Shown one piece after another: positions 51,692 to 59,438 of a stretch of 64,000 bases of DNA (position 1 is the first letter of the stretch; the number at the start of each line of letters is the position of its first letter). The DNA lies in assembly GCF_002902965.1 (NCBI RefSeq), contig NZ_CP026108.1, positions 1 through 64,000 on the forward strand. Reading direction: 5' to 3'. This DNA is from Paraburkholderia hospita (GTDB lineage Bacteria; Pseudomonadota; Gammaproteobacteria; Burkholderiales; Burkholderiaceae). A program made the position numbers and the translations under genes. Under the pieces are notes generated by a model. It did not search any database. It saw only the letters and a list, made by a program, of their open reading frames with translations, and was not told where the DNA came from.

Positions 51692-52333
51692 ATGAATATT
51701 CTTGATATGACGCTGCAACGGTCGTTTCCGACCGTCATGGTCCCGCGCAACGAAGCCGTCGCAGAAATGCAGGCGGCGGGCGAGCGGTTGCTGGTCGCTG
51801 AAGACGGCGTGTTCATCGAGATCCGGCGTCCCTGGCTCTCGCTGGTGCGCAAGGTCGCGGAGTTCAGTGTTCGCACGGCCATTCCTTACGGACGGGTCAC
51901 CCCGACAACCCGGTTGCTGTGCGAAACGATCCCGGCGGACCTCGTTGGTGCATTTGCCGAGATGGCCCGCAAGGCGCATCCAAAGGAAACGGGTGCGTGG
52001 ATTGTGTGGAGTCCGTCGACGCAGGCCTTCCGGCTGGCGCCAGTGGGCATCGTCACACATACCGGCGGCTCGTTGAAGTATCAGCCACCGGCGCTGTCGG
52101 GTGATGAAGTGCTGGTGATGGACTGTCATTCGCACGGCAGGCATCCTGCGTACTTTTCGTCAACCGATAACGACGATGACCGCCATGACGTAAAGATGGC
52201 GCTTGTCATCGGCAACTGTGACCGTCCGAATCCGAGTATCGCCGTGCGCCTGTGCGCAAAGGGGATTTTCGAGGAGACGGAGCGTGCGCCGCTGACGTGG
52301 TATCAGGCCGTACGCGTACCGGAGGCCGTATGA
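51692..52333 (+). CDS. PRTRC protein A, JAB/JAMM metallopeptidase-like
   Basis: 213 residues. The JAMM zinc motif is complete: His146 and His148, then Ser156 and Asp159 (HSHGRHPAYFSSTD), which is the HxH-x7-S-x2-D pattern of JAB deubiquitinase-like proteases. An aspartate-rich loop follows. It would trim or remove the ubiquitin-like protein C. The stop overlaps the ThiF start (ATGA). Confidence 0.85.
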   Translation: MNILDMTLQRSFPTVMVPRNEAVAEMQAAGERLLVAEDGVFIEIRRPWLSLVRKVAEFSVRTAIPYGRVTPTTRLLCETIPADLVGAFAEMARKAHPKETGAWIVWSPSTQAFRLAPVGIVTHTGGSLKYQPPALSGDEVLVMDCHSHGRHPAYFSSTDNDDDRHDVKMALVIGNCDRPNPSIAVRLCAKGIFEETERAPLTWYQAVRVPEAV

Positions 52334-53148
52334 CGGACGTGATCAGCCATGAAATTCCGGCGCACATGGTACAGCGCCCCTGGAGAGTAGTCGTCGTAGG
52401 CGCGGGAGGGACGGGCAGTGCAGTTTTGCCCGCGCTCGCGCGCCTGCACCACGCCATGATCGAACTGGGACACCCCGGGGGGATCGAGTGCATAGTGTAT
52501 GACGACGATACTGTCAGTCCGACAAACGTCGGACGGCAGGGGTTTTATCCGAATGACGTCGGCAGCTACAAAGCGTCGCTGATCGTCAACCGGCTGAATA
52601 TGCTGATGGGCACCAACTGGCGGGCGGTCACGCAACGCCTGAGCGGTCGCACGGCGCTTTTCAATGTTGATCTCGTTATCGGGTGCGTCGATACGCGTGC
52701 TGCCCGAAAGGCAATCCTCGACACAATCGGGGAGACGGCCGCGTATTACCTCGACTGCGGGAACGACACGGACCGAGGGCAGGTGGTGCTTGGACAGACC
52801 ATGCCCCGGGCGAAAAGGAAGACCAGTCCGGCGCGGTTGCCGCACGTAGGCGAGCTGTTCCCGGATCTGGTCGACCCGTCGAAAGATGCTGACGACGATA
52901 CGCCGTCGTGCTCGATGGCCGAAGCACTGCGCAAGCAGTCGCTGGTCATCAACTCCGCGATTGCGGTTCAGGCGTTCAATCTTCTCTGGACGCTATTCCG
53001 CACCCGGTCGTTGAAGTATTCCGGCGTGTTTGTGAATCTGGCGACGGGTCGGACCAATCCGATTCCGATCGACCCTGTCGCATGGGCGCGTTTCGGTTAT
53101 GAGGCGCCTGCGCCAAAGAAGCGGAAAACGCGGAGGAAGGCATCATGA
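52330..53148 (+). CDS. PRTRC ThiF/E1-like protein
   Basis: 272 residues. A Rossmann nucleotide motif VVGAGGTGSAV lies near residue 20, the acidic YDDDTVSPTNVGRQ loop carries the E1-type Asn/Arg pair, and VIGCVDTRAARK follows. A cysteine (Cys194, PSCSMAEAL) lies where E1 catalytic cysteines sit. It would adenylate protein C and pass it to Cys161 of protein B. Overlaps the genes on both sides. Confidence 0.85.
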   Translation: MTDVISHEIPAHMVQRPWRVVVVGAGGTGSAVLPALARLHHAMIELGHPGGIECIVYDDDTVSPTNVGRQGFYPNDVGSYKASLIVNRLNMLMGTNWRAVTQRLSGRTALFNVDLVIGCVDTRAARKAILDTIGETAAYYLDCGNDTDRGQVVLGQTMPRAKRKTSPARLPHVGELFPDLVDPSKDADDDTPSCSMAEALRKQSLVINSAIAVQAFNLLWTLFRTRSLKYSGVFVNLATGRTNPIPIDPVAWARFGYEAPAPKKRKTRRKAS

Positions 53149-53339
53149 TGACCGGAGCGAAGCCGATGCAATGCGGCGGCTGTGGCGGTGCCGATTTCCG
53201 GCTTTTCACCGCCGATGCGGAGGTCCGTATCGCCGTCGAATGTCAGCAATGCAAGGACGTGTCGTATATCCAGCCATCGCCAGCGAAGCTCGCGATTGAA
53301 TGGGACGATAAATCCGACGGGCGTTTGACGGTTTTCTAA
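53145..53339 (+). CDS. Small zinc-ribbon protein at the end of the cassette
   Basis: 64 residues, starting over the ThiF stop. CGGCGG near 10-15 and CQQCKD near 33-38 form a four-cysteine zinc ribbon. Not a named PRTRC member. The overlap suggests it works with the cassette. Confidence 0.65.
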   Translation: MMTGAKPMQCGGCGGADFRLFTADAEVRIAVECQQCKDVSYIQPSPAKLAIEWDDKSDGRLTVF

Positions 53340-53358
53340 GCATGACACCTGTTATCAG

Positions 53359-53393
53359 GCGCCGTTCCCCCCCCGGGGAGCGGCGCTTTTTTT
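53359..53393 (+). terminator. Terminator of the PRTRC cassette
   Basis: GCGCCG/CGGCGC (53359-53364 with 53381-53386) with inner CCCC/GGGG and seven T. Confidence 0.9.
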
Positions 53394-53406
53394 ATTTGCC
53401 GTTCGG

Positions 53407-53814
53407 TTACCAGTAGCGACGGCGACGATATTCATGGAACACGGCGAGGCAGAGCAACGCGACGAAAATAGCTTCGAGGCCCCAGGTCATCCACGCGCTG
53501 TCAATGAAAGACTGCTCATGCCACGGCCGGAACGAAGATTCAGAATCGCTGCCGCCGTTCGCGATGCTGGTCAGGACCGGCCAGATAGTCGGCCAGCCAA
53601 TCGCGGGAAAGGCGGCAAGAATCTGTAGGCCGAAGGCGTCCAGAAATCGCCAAAGGATAGCGAGTGCCACAATAACAACGATAAGCGACGTCGCCGTCGA
53701 ACAGACGGATGCGAAGCTGGCTCCAATCGCACGGGAGATCCACAGGATCGCTGCAACAGCAAGTATGCAAGGAATCAGAATGGCCATCATCAGGCCGTTG
53801 TCGCGGTTTTGCAT
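53407..53814 (-). CDS. Integral membrane protein of unknown function
   Basis: 135 residues from the ATG 8 bases after GAGG; an in-frame ATG at 53829 is also possible. Three or four membrane helices (about 8-25, 31-52, 55-75 and 108-125). Basic C-terminus (EYRRRRYW). No family is recognised. Confidence 0.6.
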   Translation of the reverse strand: MQNRDNGLMMAILIPCILAVAAILWISRAIGASFASVCSTATSLIVVIVALAILWRFLDAFGLQILAAFPAIGWPTIWPVLTSIANGGSDSESSFRPWHEQSFIDSAWMTWGLEAIFVALLCLAVFHEYRRRRYW

Positions 53815-53935
53815 CGTTAAAGACCTCATAGGTTTAGGGGGCAGATAGCCGGTGTATGGGCACAAGCGACCAGCGTCTGTAGGGACAGTGACGATCGGGC
53901 AGGAAAACACCAGCGCGCCAACAAGGACCGGTGAT

Positions 53936-53964
53936 TCATGTTCGCAGCTATATAGGGAAGTCAA
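53936..53964 (-). promoter_or_regulatory. Promoter for the 53814 gene
   Basis: TTGACT (53964-53959) with 17-bp spacer to ACATGA. TTGACTT type. Confidence 0.4.
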
Positions 53965-53989
53965 GCGCGCGCGACGAGCACTACGCGGC

Positions 53990-54049
53990 GAAAGAGGGGC
54001 GGTTTTCTTGATGTTTCCGACTAACCGCGAGTGGTCGCGGTCCTAAAAT
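53990..54049 (+). promoter_or_regulatory. Dyad-type promoter, copy 5
   Basis: GAAAG at 53990, TTTCCG 23 bp on, and -10 TAAAAT (54044-54049), 20 bp before the hairpin at 54064. No -35 box. Confidence 0.55.
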
Positions 54050-54063
54050 CAACGTATCACCCG

Positions 54064-54216
54064 CGCTTCTGCGCATCGAAAGAACACTCCGGCTTGCTGG
54101 AGTGCTCATACCTTTGACCGGCAAATGCCGGTCGTCCACGACGGGCAACCCCGTCTGTCAACCCTGTTGGGAGCTATCCCAACGGGACCGGCTCCCGTTT
54201 TTTTAGGAGCCGCACC
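54064..54216 (+). promoter_or_regulatory. Bistable leader of the 54217 gene
   Basis: GCGC-TTCT-GCGC then ATCGA (54064-54080), then three small hairpins (CACTCC/GGAGTG, GACCGGC/GCCGGTC and GACGGG/CCCGTC). P1: GTTGGGA/TCCCAAC (54166-54172 with 54177-54183) plus CCC/GGG. P2: GGGAGC/GCTCCC (54169-54174 with 54191-54196). P3: CGGCTCC/GGAGCCG (54189-54195 with 54206-54212), burying the AGGAG site completely. Confidence 0.75.
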
Positions 54217-54501
54217 ATGCTGCAGCAAGTCACTAAGTCCGCAGAGCTCGTCAAGTTCCTGGCAATCGCCAACGACCCTGAACGTATCTCGGAAAAGTGG
54301 GGCTTTCGTGAGAACCAACGCGTTTTCGCGCAAGCAGTTGCAACGTTGCCCATCCGGCAGTTCCAAGGCTCCATTCTGTATCTGTGGAGCGACGGAACGG
54401 CCACTGTGAAGTTTGATTTTCAAATCCCCTTTGATGCTGAGCGCGAGCTCGTCAAAAGCGGTCGCGTCGATTTGCATTACCTCACTCGCATTTCGTCGTA
54501 A
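54217..54501 (+). CDS. Protein of unknown function under a bistable leader
   Basis: 94 residues, soluble. Strand-rich centre (FQGSILYLWSDGTATVKFDFQI). No family is recognised. First of a run of small genes each with its own leader. Confidence 0.6.
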   Translation: MLQQVTKSAELVKFLAIANDPERISEKWGFRENQRVFAQAVATLPIRQFQGSILYLWSDGTATVKFDFQIPFDAERELVKSGRVDLHYLTRISS

Positions 54502-54513
54502 CCAGCAATTCAG

Positions 54514-54607
54514 TGCGTCAGGCACCTCCGTTTGACGCAACTATCTTTCTCTCGTTGGGAGCCAATCCCACCGGGAACTGGCTCCCGCATTTTCAAGGAG
54601 CTGTTCC
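54514..54607 (+). promoter_or_regulatory. Bistable leader of the 54608 gene
   Basis: Opening stem TGCGTCA/TGACGCA (54514-54520 with 54533-54539), a longer-looped form of the GCGTC hairpin. P1: TGGGA/TCCCA (54556-54560 with 54566-54570). P2: GGGAGCCA/TGGCTCCC (54557-54564 with 54579-54586). P3: GGAAC-N2-GCTCC with GGAGC-N-GTTCC (54574-54585 with 54597-54607), covering AGGAG. Confidence 0.7.
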
Positions 54608-54997
54608 ATGTCGAATCGCAATCATGCGGCCACGGCCGTTTCGTTCAAGTTCATCCTGATCGTTGCCGCTGTTCTCGCCGCAATCGGCTGCATATTGGTC
54701 TTTTCAGGTTGCGCCTTCGAAGCGCAGAGCCAACTCAATCTGCTTCGTGCTTCCGGTCTGGCGGCGCTCGATGCCTATCTGGCGCACGTCGATTCGCATC
54801 AACTGTCGTTCGCCGCGTTCATGCTCGAGTCCGTCACCGGACACGGCTACGCATATGGCGCTTTCCTGCAGGGCGTTGGTTTCTGGTTCGTTTTTGTTCT
54901 CGCACCGCTGTCGGCCGCGCTGCTTATCGCAGTGCGCTGGTTGGGTGCGCGTGAGCGAAACGTGAACCTGCGTCTTCGCTTTGCTGCTGCTCACTAA
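54608..54997 (+). CDS. Two-helix membrane protein of unknown function
   Basis: 129 residues. Membrane helices at about 13-34 and 90-112 with a soluble loop between them. Basic C-terminus. A Cys in FSGCAF is not in a lipobox position. No family is recognised. Confidence 0.6.
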   Translation: MSNRNHAATAVSFKFILIVAAVLAAIGCILVFSGCAFEAQSQLNLLRASGLAALDAYLAHVDSHQLSFAAFMLESVTGHGYAYGAFLQGVGFWFVFVLAPLSAALLIAVRWLGARERNVNLRLRFAAAH

Positions 54998-55010
54998 CTA
55001 AAAAATCTCT

Positions 55011-55070
55011 TCCCCGTCAGGGCAACCTCCCTGACGGGATGGTTGCCCCTCATCTCGTTGAGGCAATCAA
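55011..55070 (+). promoter_or_regulatory. Bistable leader of the 55071 gene
   Basis: P1: CCCGTCAGGG/CCCTGACGGG, ten perfect pairs (55013-55022 with 55029-55038). P2: GGGCAACC/GGTTGCCC (55020-55027 with 55041-55048). P3: GGTTGCC with GGCAATC (55041-55047 with 55062-55068, one G-U), covering GAGG. An extra inner stem CCTCA/TGAGG is possible. Confidence 0.75.
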
Positions 55071-55532
55071 ATGTTCAAGATCATCGTCAGTCTCGTTCTC
55101 GCATCCATGCTGTCGGCTTGCGCCGGTGTCGATTTCGGTTCGCCGAACACGTACCAGCGTTATGACGTCCAGCGTTCGGGCACGCTCGAAGAAGGCACGG
55201 TTCTCCGCACTCGCGCAATCACGATCGAAGCCAGCCAGGAAAACTCCGGGCTGACGTCGCTCATCAGCGCCGGTGTCGGTGCTTTCCTCGGGTCGCGCAC
55301 GATCGGCAATGGCACCGGCCGCTACATCGCCGGTGCCTTAACGGGTGCTGCGTCCGGTTTTGTCACGCAGAAGGTTTCGCAGGTCCTGTCGCATCACTCA
55401 GGCCTCGAAATCATTGTGCGCACCAACACCGGTCGCACCGTTGTTGTGGCTCAACCAGACGACCAGCAGTTCGCGCCGGGCGATCACGTGCTTCTCATCA
55501 CCACCAACTCGGGTCTGCGCGTCACGCACTGA
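55071..55532 (+). CDS. SlyB-like glycine-zipper lipoprotein
   Basis: 153 residues. Lipoprotein signal with lipobox MLSACAG, a strand-rich part, a glycine-zipper segment (about 62-100: LISAGVGAFLGSRTIGNGTG) and a C-terminal beta domain (GRTVVVAQ). This is the SlyB/Pcp-type outer-membrane lipoprotein layout, tied to envelope stability. A plasmid copy may adjust the envelope for transfer. Confidence 0.7.
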   Translation: MFKIIVSLVLASMLSACAGVDFGSPNTYQRYDVQRSGTLEEGTVLRTRAITIEASQENSGLTSLISAGVGAFLGSRTIGNGTGRYIAGALTGAASGFVTQKVSQVLSHHSGLEIIVRTNTGRTVVVAQPDDQQFAPGDHVLLITTNSGLRVTH

Positions 55533-55574
55533 TCCGCTATTCCACAGCCGGCGTTGCCGGCCCATTCCTTCATC

Positions 55575-55622
55575 GCGAGGCGTCCCGAAAGGGACCCTCG
55601 CTTTTTCTTTTTCGAGGCAGCA
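55575..55622 (+). promoter_or_regulatory. Attenuator with ribosome-site switch ahead of 55623
   Basis: A terminator-like hairpin GCGAGG-N2-TCCC-GAAA-GGGA-N-CCTCGC (55575-55601) with a T-rich tract. The same CCTCG (55596-55600) can pair instead with CGAGG (55613-55617), which is the ribosome-binding site. The two folds exclude each other. Confidence 0.65.
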
Positions 55623-56015
55623 ATGTTTAAGGTTCCCAAGGTGTTCTATGCCGACCGCCGCAGTGCGGGCGCGGCTCGCGACGCCGCTATCACCCACCAT
55701 GCGACGCAGATGCTGCGTCGTGTCGCACGCGATCTTCGTCTTCGCTCCGGCGAGCACGAAATCGTCGCCGAACCGGCTCGCCGCAATCGCGGTTGCCGCG
55801 TCACCCTCCATACCCCCGCCGTCATGCTGGAAGTTGCCGACACACCGACCCGCAAAAAGGTTGCTGTGTCGTTCCGCACGCGCCGTGGCCGTTCCGATCT
55901 GTCGGGCGGTGGCGACAACGCGGTCGCGCTCGAGCAGCTGACATCCCGTGAGGGATATGACGCGTTGCTTACGGGCTTGCGCCTTGCCGCAGGTCTGGAC
56001 GGCGAACGCCGATAG
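55623..56015 (+). CDS. Basic protein of unknown function
   Basis: 130 residues, Arg-rich (RRVARDLRLRSG and FRTRRGRS). A beta-strand region (RVTLHTPAVMLEVAD) is central. No family is recognised. Cotranscribed with the next two genes. Confidence 0.6.
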   Translation: MFKVPKVFYADRRSAGAARDAAITHHATQMLRRVARDLRLRSGEHEIVAEPARRNRGCRVTLHTPAVMLEVADTPTRKKVAVSFRTRRGRSDLSGGGDNAVALEQLTSREGYDALLTGLRLAAGLDGERR

Positions 56016-56023
56016 GAGGCCGG

Positions 56024-56497
56024 ATGGAAATCGTCGAGGTTTCAATCGAGTTTCCATCGGGGATGGTCATCACAGACCATGCGACGTACTTTCCCGACAT
56101 TGGCCAGATCCAGCCGTCAGAGCGGTTGCTGTTTTTGCTTCGACATCTTGGCGAAAGCGAGGCGCCGCCAACCGTTACCGTACTTCTCGGCGGCACAGCA
56201 GTCCGCGCGGACCTCCGGATCGACGGGAATTTCGAGGTCGACGCCAACGAGATGAAGTCTGCGGTGCAACCGCCGACATTCTCGCAATGGTTGTTTGGTC
56301 ACGACTGGACGAAAGATCAGCGGCAGCAGTTCGGTCGACTGTGTCACTCGTTCACGGTCGTGTCGTTGGTGGGCGCTGCAGGAATTCTCCACTCGGCGAA
56401 GACGTGGACTGCCAGCGAGCTTCTGAGCGAGGCGGCGCTGATATTTGCCGTTGTGGTAACCTTCCTGTTAGGCATGAATTCAATGAACGGAGACTGA
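56024..56497 (+). CDS. Membrane-anchored protein of unknown function
   Basis: 157 residues, starting 8 bp after the previous stop. A soluble beta-rich N-terminal part (to about 90) is followed by membrane helices near 108-122 and 133-152. No family is recognised. Confidence 0.6.
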   Translation: MEIVEVSIEFPSGMVITDHATYFPDIGQIQPSERLLFLLRHLGESEAPPTVTVLLGGTAVRADLRIDGNFEVDANEMKSAVQPPTFSQWLFGHDWTKDQRQQFGRLCHSFTVVSLVGAAGILHSAKTWTASELLSEAALIFAVVVTFLLGMNSMNGD

Positions 56498-56499
56498 CA

Positions 56500-56619
56500 A
56501 TGAATCTCGGATTGTTCGTTCTTCTGCTCATGGCACCAATCCTGGTCTATGGTGGTTACATGACCAGCCGGGGCCGTAAGCACGACCGTGAACGTCGGCA
56601 TCCTCGCGTTCACCGCTAA
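56500..56619 (+). CDS. Short membrane peptide
   Basis: 39 residues, ATG after CGGAGACTGACA. One hydrophobic helix (LFVLLLMAPILVYGGYM) and a very basic tail (RGRKHDRERRH). Coupled to the gene upstream, 2 bp apart. Confidence 0.6.
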   Translation: MNLGLFVLLLMAPILVYGGYMTSRGRKHDRERRHPRVHR

Positions 56620-56661
56620 ACATTTCCTGGGGCAGGCGTAGCCAGCCCATCATCCATCAAA

Positions 56662-56692
56662 GGCCGCACCTTCCGAAGGTGTGGCCTTTTTT
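56662..56692 (+). terminator. Intrinsic terminator
   Basis: GGCC-N-CACCTTC/GAAGGTG-N-GGCC (56662-56686) and six T. It is only 14 bp before the next gene's ATG. Confidence 0.85.
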
Positions 56693-56705
56693 GTTTTCAA
56701 CTCCT

Positions 56706-57116
56706 ATGTCCGAACCTCTCGAAACATCACCCGCGCATAACAGCGCGCCGTTTGATCCTGCTGGAAAGACCGTTAGACAGGTTGCAGACCACATCGAACG
56801 CGCCCTCCGTCAGTCTGAAATTGAGCCGGAATGGGTTGATGCTGCCAATCTGGTTGGAGACCCGAACGAAGACTACTTCGGGCTGGTCGATACACGTGAC
56901 TGGCCGGATGGCGGCGCACCGCGTCGGCGTCTGGCGCTATCGGTCGGCCGAGGACACTCCGAAGGCTGGGTGATCCAGATTGACTTCATCCAGTTCATCG
57001 AAACCGGCGAGGCTGGCCACTGGAAGAGCCAGCCCGTTCTGCGCATCAAGACCTTGTCGCGCACGCAAGCGTGGGCCGTCGCTGCCGTCGTGTCGCGGAT
57101 GCTCGACATCGACTGA
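56706..57116 (+). CDS. Protein of unknown function
   Basis: 136 residues from the ATG at 56706. The frame extends to a GTG inside the terminator, which is unlikely. No good ribosome-binding site is visible. Strands EDYFGLVDTRDW and LALSVGRGHSEGWVIQIDF. No family is recognised. Confidence 0.55.
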   Translation: MSEPLETSPAHNSAPFDPAGKTVRQVADHIERALRQSEIEPEWVDAANLVGDPNEDYFGLVDTRDWPDGGAPRRRLALSVGRGHSEGWVIQIDFIQFIETGEAGHWKSQPVLRIKTLSRTQAWAVAAVVSRMLDID

Positions 57117-57140
57117 TCACACCCGCGTTTTTTCTTCAAA

Positions 57141-57206
57141 CCCATTCGGGGCTAACGTCCCCAGATGGGGTGTTGGCCCCGCTTCTTTTTATGGAGCCAA
57201 CTCCCT
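57141..57206 (+). promoter_or_regulatory. Bistable leader of the 57207 gene
   Basis: P1: CCCAT/ATGGG (57141-57145 with 57165-57169) and GGGG/CCCC (57148-57151 with 57159-57162). P2: CGGGGCTAAC/GTTGGCCCCG (57147-57156 with 57172-57181, one G-U). P3: GTTGGC/GCCAAC (57172-57177 with 57196-57201), adjoining TGGAG. No GCGTC hairpin is present. Confidence 0.7.
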
Positions 57207-58721
57207 ATGTACAAACTGACGATTCCCGGTGAAACCTTCCTTGTCGCCACGCTGGCCGGTGTGCTGTCCCTGTTCCGTGATGAGCGAGTGCAGGCAACGG
57301 AAACGGCGCTTATCGGGCTGGAGTGCGACAGCGCTGCCGCAAGCGTAACCCGCTACAACGGCAAGCTGGCGATCCGCCGCGCTGGTACGGCTGCCGAAGT
57401 GGTGGCATGCCTGTTTGACGAAGTGCGCTCGCACTGGCTGGCCCAATATGGTGCGGAGCCGAAGCCGTGGCAGATCCGCCCGGCGCACTGGGACGAACTG
57501 TTCGGCCTGTTCGATCTTTCTCGCGCGCCGGAGCGTTTCCTGTCCAGCAGCCAGATTGATGCAGAACGTGCAGCAGCGCGCAACGCCCGCCAGTTCTTCG
57601 ACCTGTCGCCGTTGTTCCATCACGCAGCCATTGAGCGCTTTGGCTTCGGGGCAGGCGGCCCGCCCGCGCCGGTTGGCGGTGTGAACGCGAGGCATGAGGT
57701 GCACGTGGCGTACGCACTGTTGCGCAACGAGCCTGTGCCTGATGTGGTGCTCGAGGATTATCGAAAGATGGAGCGCGCCTTTCGCTACGACCTGGAGTGG
57801 GCAGAACCGTTGCTCAACGTGGTTGAGCTACGCGGGCGCATGCCGGCCGAGAAACATCGATGGGTGGCGTCGGTGATGCGAGCCGCGAAGCTGCCGATTA
57901 CGGCCCAGAACGTGGATGCGATCGTGGCGGCCGTCGACGCCTTGCCGGCTGCCTGTGATTTCGTCTCGGTCGACGACGCGCTTTTCGCGGCAGGTATCCT
58001 GTCCGCGGAATCGCTGCCGCCGATGTTCAACGAGCCGCTGACGTTGGGCACACCCGTGAATGCCTTCGCCGGGCGTCTGCGCCAGATTCTGGCCGACTCG
58101 AAGCGGGACAAATCTCTGGACAGGGCCGATATGGAGCGCACCCAGGGGCGCACGACTGCGCGACGGCATAAGCTGGAGCGTGAGATGACGTTGCTCTCAC
58201 ATGGTCGTGAAACCTTCGAATGGGCAAACCGCATGGCCGTCGCCATCGAACAGCATCACCTCCCGTTGTTGCTGGAGGTGCTGGACAGCCCCGACGATCG
58301 AAACCGCAGCAGCAAGCGCGCCGTCGAGGAGCATTACGGCGTCAAACTGCGTGGCGGTAACTCGAAAACCCGGCGTCGCGCAATCTTCGCCTTGTGCGGG
58401 ATGGATGAAGCGGCTCAGGCAGCCTGGGAATCGGCTGATGCGGAACGCAAGGCGGCGCAACGAAAGGCGGAAGATGCGCAACGAGCGAAGGAGGCGGCGC
58501 AACGCACGAAGTATCAGCGCTCCGACGGCGTCATCATCGACGGCGCACAGCATGTCGAAGCCGCGATCGAGGAGGGCTTCCGTGAGATCCGTGACTGGCG
58601 TAAGGGCGCGAGCAGGCAGTACGCGCTCGTGAATCCCGAACGCGGCGAGGCGCGAACACTGCGTGCGAAGGACGGCACGCTGGATTACGCGCGCGCGATG
58701 CTCGAACGTCTTGCAGCCTGA
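57207..58721 (+). CDS. Large protein of unknown function
   Basis: 504 residues. The N-terminal strand pattern (MYKLTIPGETFLVATLAGVLS) is followed by mostly helical sequence and a long charged Ala/Lys/Arg coil (about 415-435). A C-terminal DGVIIDGAQHVEAAIEEGF and AKDGTLDYARAMLE portion ends it. No family is recognised. It starts after a bistable leader and runs 11 bp from the next gene. Confidence 0.6.
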   Translation: MYKLTIPGETFLVATLAGVLSLFRDERVQATETALIGLECDSAAASVTRYNGKLAIRRAGTAAEVVACLFDEVRSHWLAQYGAEPKPWQIRPAHWDELFGLFDLSRAPERFLSSSQIDAERAAARNARQFFDLSPLFHHAAIERFGFGAGGPPAPVGGVNARHEVHVAYALLRNEPVPDVVLEDYRKMERAFRYDLEWAEPLLNVVELRGRMPAEKHRWVASVMRAAKLPITAQNVDAIVAAVDALPAACDFVSVDDALFAAGILSAESLPPMFNEPLTLGTPVNAFAGRLRQILADSKRDKSLDRADMERTQGRTTARRHKLEREMTLLSHGRETFEWANRMAVAIEQHHLPLLLEVLDSPDDRNRSSKRAVEEHYGVKLRGGNSKTRRRAIFALCGMDEAAQAAWESADAERKAAQRKAEDAQRAKEAAQRTKYQRSDGVIIDGAQHVEAAIEEGFREIRDWRKGASRQYALVNPERGEARTLRAKDGTLDYARAMLERLAA

Positions 58722-58732
58722 GGGAGACGGTC

Positions 58733-59191
58733 ATGCGATTCGATCGGTACCCCCGCTACGAAGGCTATCGCTGGACGTCACGCATGGAAACGCTGCACCT
58801 GCGCCGACAGGAGCGTGCCGCTGAAAAGATCGCCCACGCGTATCCGCTGTTTGCTGACCAGATCGCAGCGCCTCGCGCGGTGTCGGTCGACGAAGAGAAG
58901 GAGCGTCGCGAGCGCATGTACGACCGCAGTGAGCAACGCATGCGTGACCTCTTCGCGCGCCAGTGGCGTGACGCGCGACGCGAGTACTTCGCGTGTACCG
59001 TCGAAGTGCGCGAGCTGATCAAGGGAGAGTGGAAAGCGTGGCGCGGTCCGGCCAACCCTGTCTGTTTTTCGTATGTCATGGAAAAGCACAACGGCGTGGC
59101 TGCCGAAAAGTCACGCGTGTTCCGCGAGAGGGAAGCTGCGATGATTGCCCGGATTGACGGCGCACGCCTCGCGCAGACCCCGCTACTCTGA
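58733..59191 (+). CDS. Basic helical protein of unknown function
   Basis: 152 residues, Arg/Glu-rich helices throughout. Distal gene of the unit with the 504-residue protein. No family is recognised. Confidence 0.6.
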   Translation: MRFDRYPRYEGYRWTSRMETLHLRRQERAAEKIAHAYPLFADQIAAPRAVSVDEEKERRERMYDRSEQRMRDLFARQWRDARREYFACTVEVRELIKGEWKAWRGPANPVCFSYVMEKHNGVAAEKSRVFREREAAMIARIDGARLAQTPLL

Positions 59192-59210
59192 AGTAACTTT
59201 TCTGAAACAC

Positions 59211-59239
59211 AGCCGGCGCTCAGCGTCGGCTTTTTTTTT
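59211..59239 (+). terminator. Intrinsic terminator
   Basis: AGCCG-N-CGCT/AGCG-N-CGGCT (59211-59231) and nine T. Confidence 0.9.
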
Positions 59240-59263
59240 CGCCGTCAGTTATCGGCTCGCGGT

Positions 59264-59323
59264 CAAAGCGGGGTTGTTTTGCGCATGATTCGGGGAATTT
59301 GCGGCGCTTTCAAAGCATAGACT
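59264..59323 (+). promoter_or_regulatory. Dyad-type promoter, copy 6
   Basis: AAAGC at 59265, ATTCGG 23 bp on, and -10 TAGACT (59318-59323), 19 bp before the hairpin at 59337. No -35 box. Confidence 0.55.
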
Positions 59324-59336
59324 TTCATCATCACCC

Positions 59337-59438
59337 GCGTCCCTGACGCATCGAGCCGCCGGATTCCGGCAACAAGTCTGCCCTGGGGGACGTCATCCCT
59401 TCACGGGCGACACCGGGGTACCACGTTATAAGGACCCC
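59337..59438 (+). promoter_or_regulatory. Bistable leader of the 59439 gene
   Basis: GCGTC-CCT-GACGC then ATCGA (59337-59354) and hairpin CCGG-ATT-CCGG. P1: GCCC/GGGC (59380-59383 with 59405-59408) and GGGA/TCCC (59387-59390 with 59396-59399). P2: CCCTGG/CCGGGG (59381-59386 with 59413-59418). P3: GGGGT/ACCCC (59415-59419 with 59434-59438), closing on AAGGA. Confidence 0.6.
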
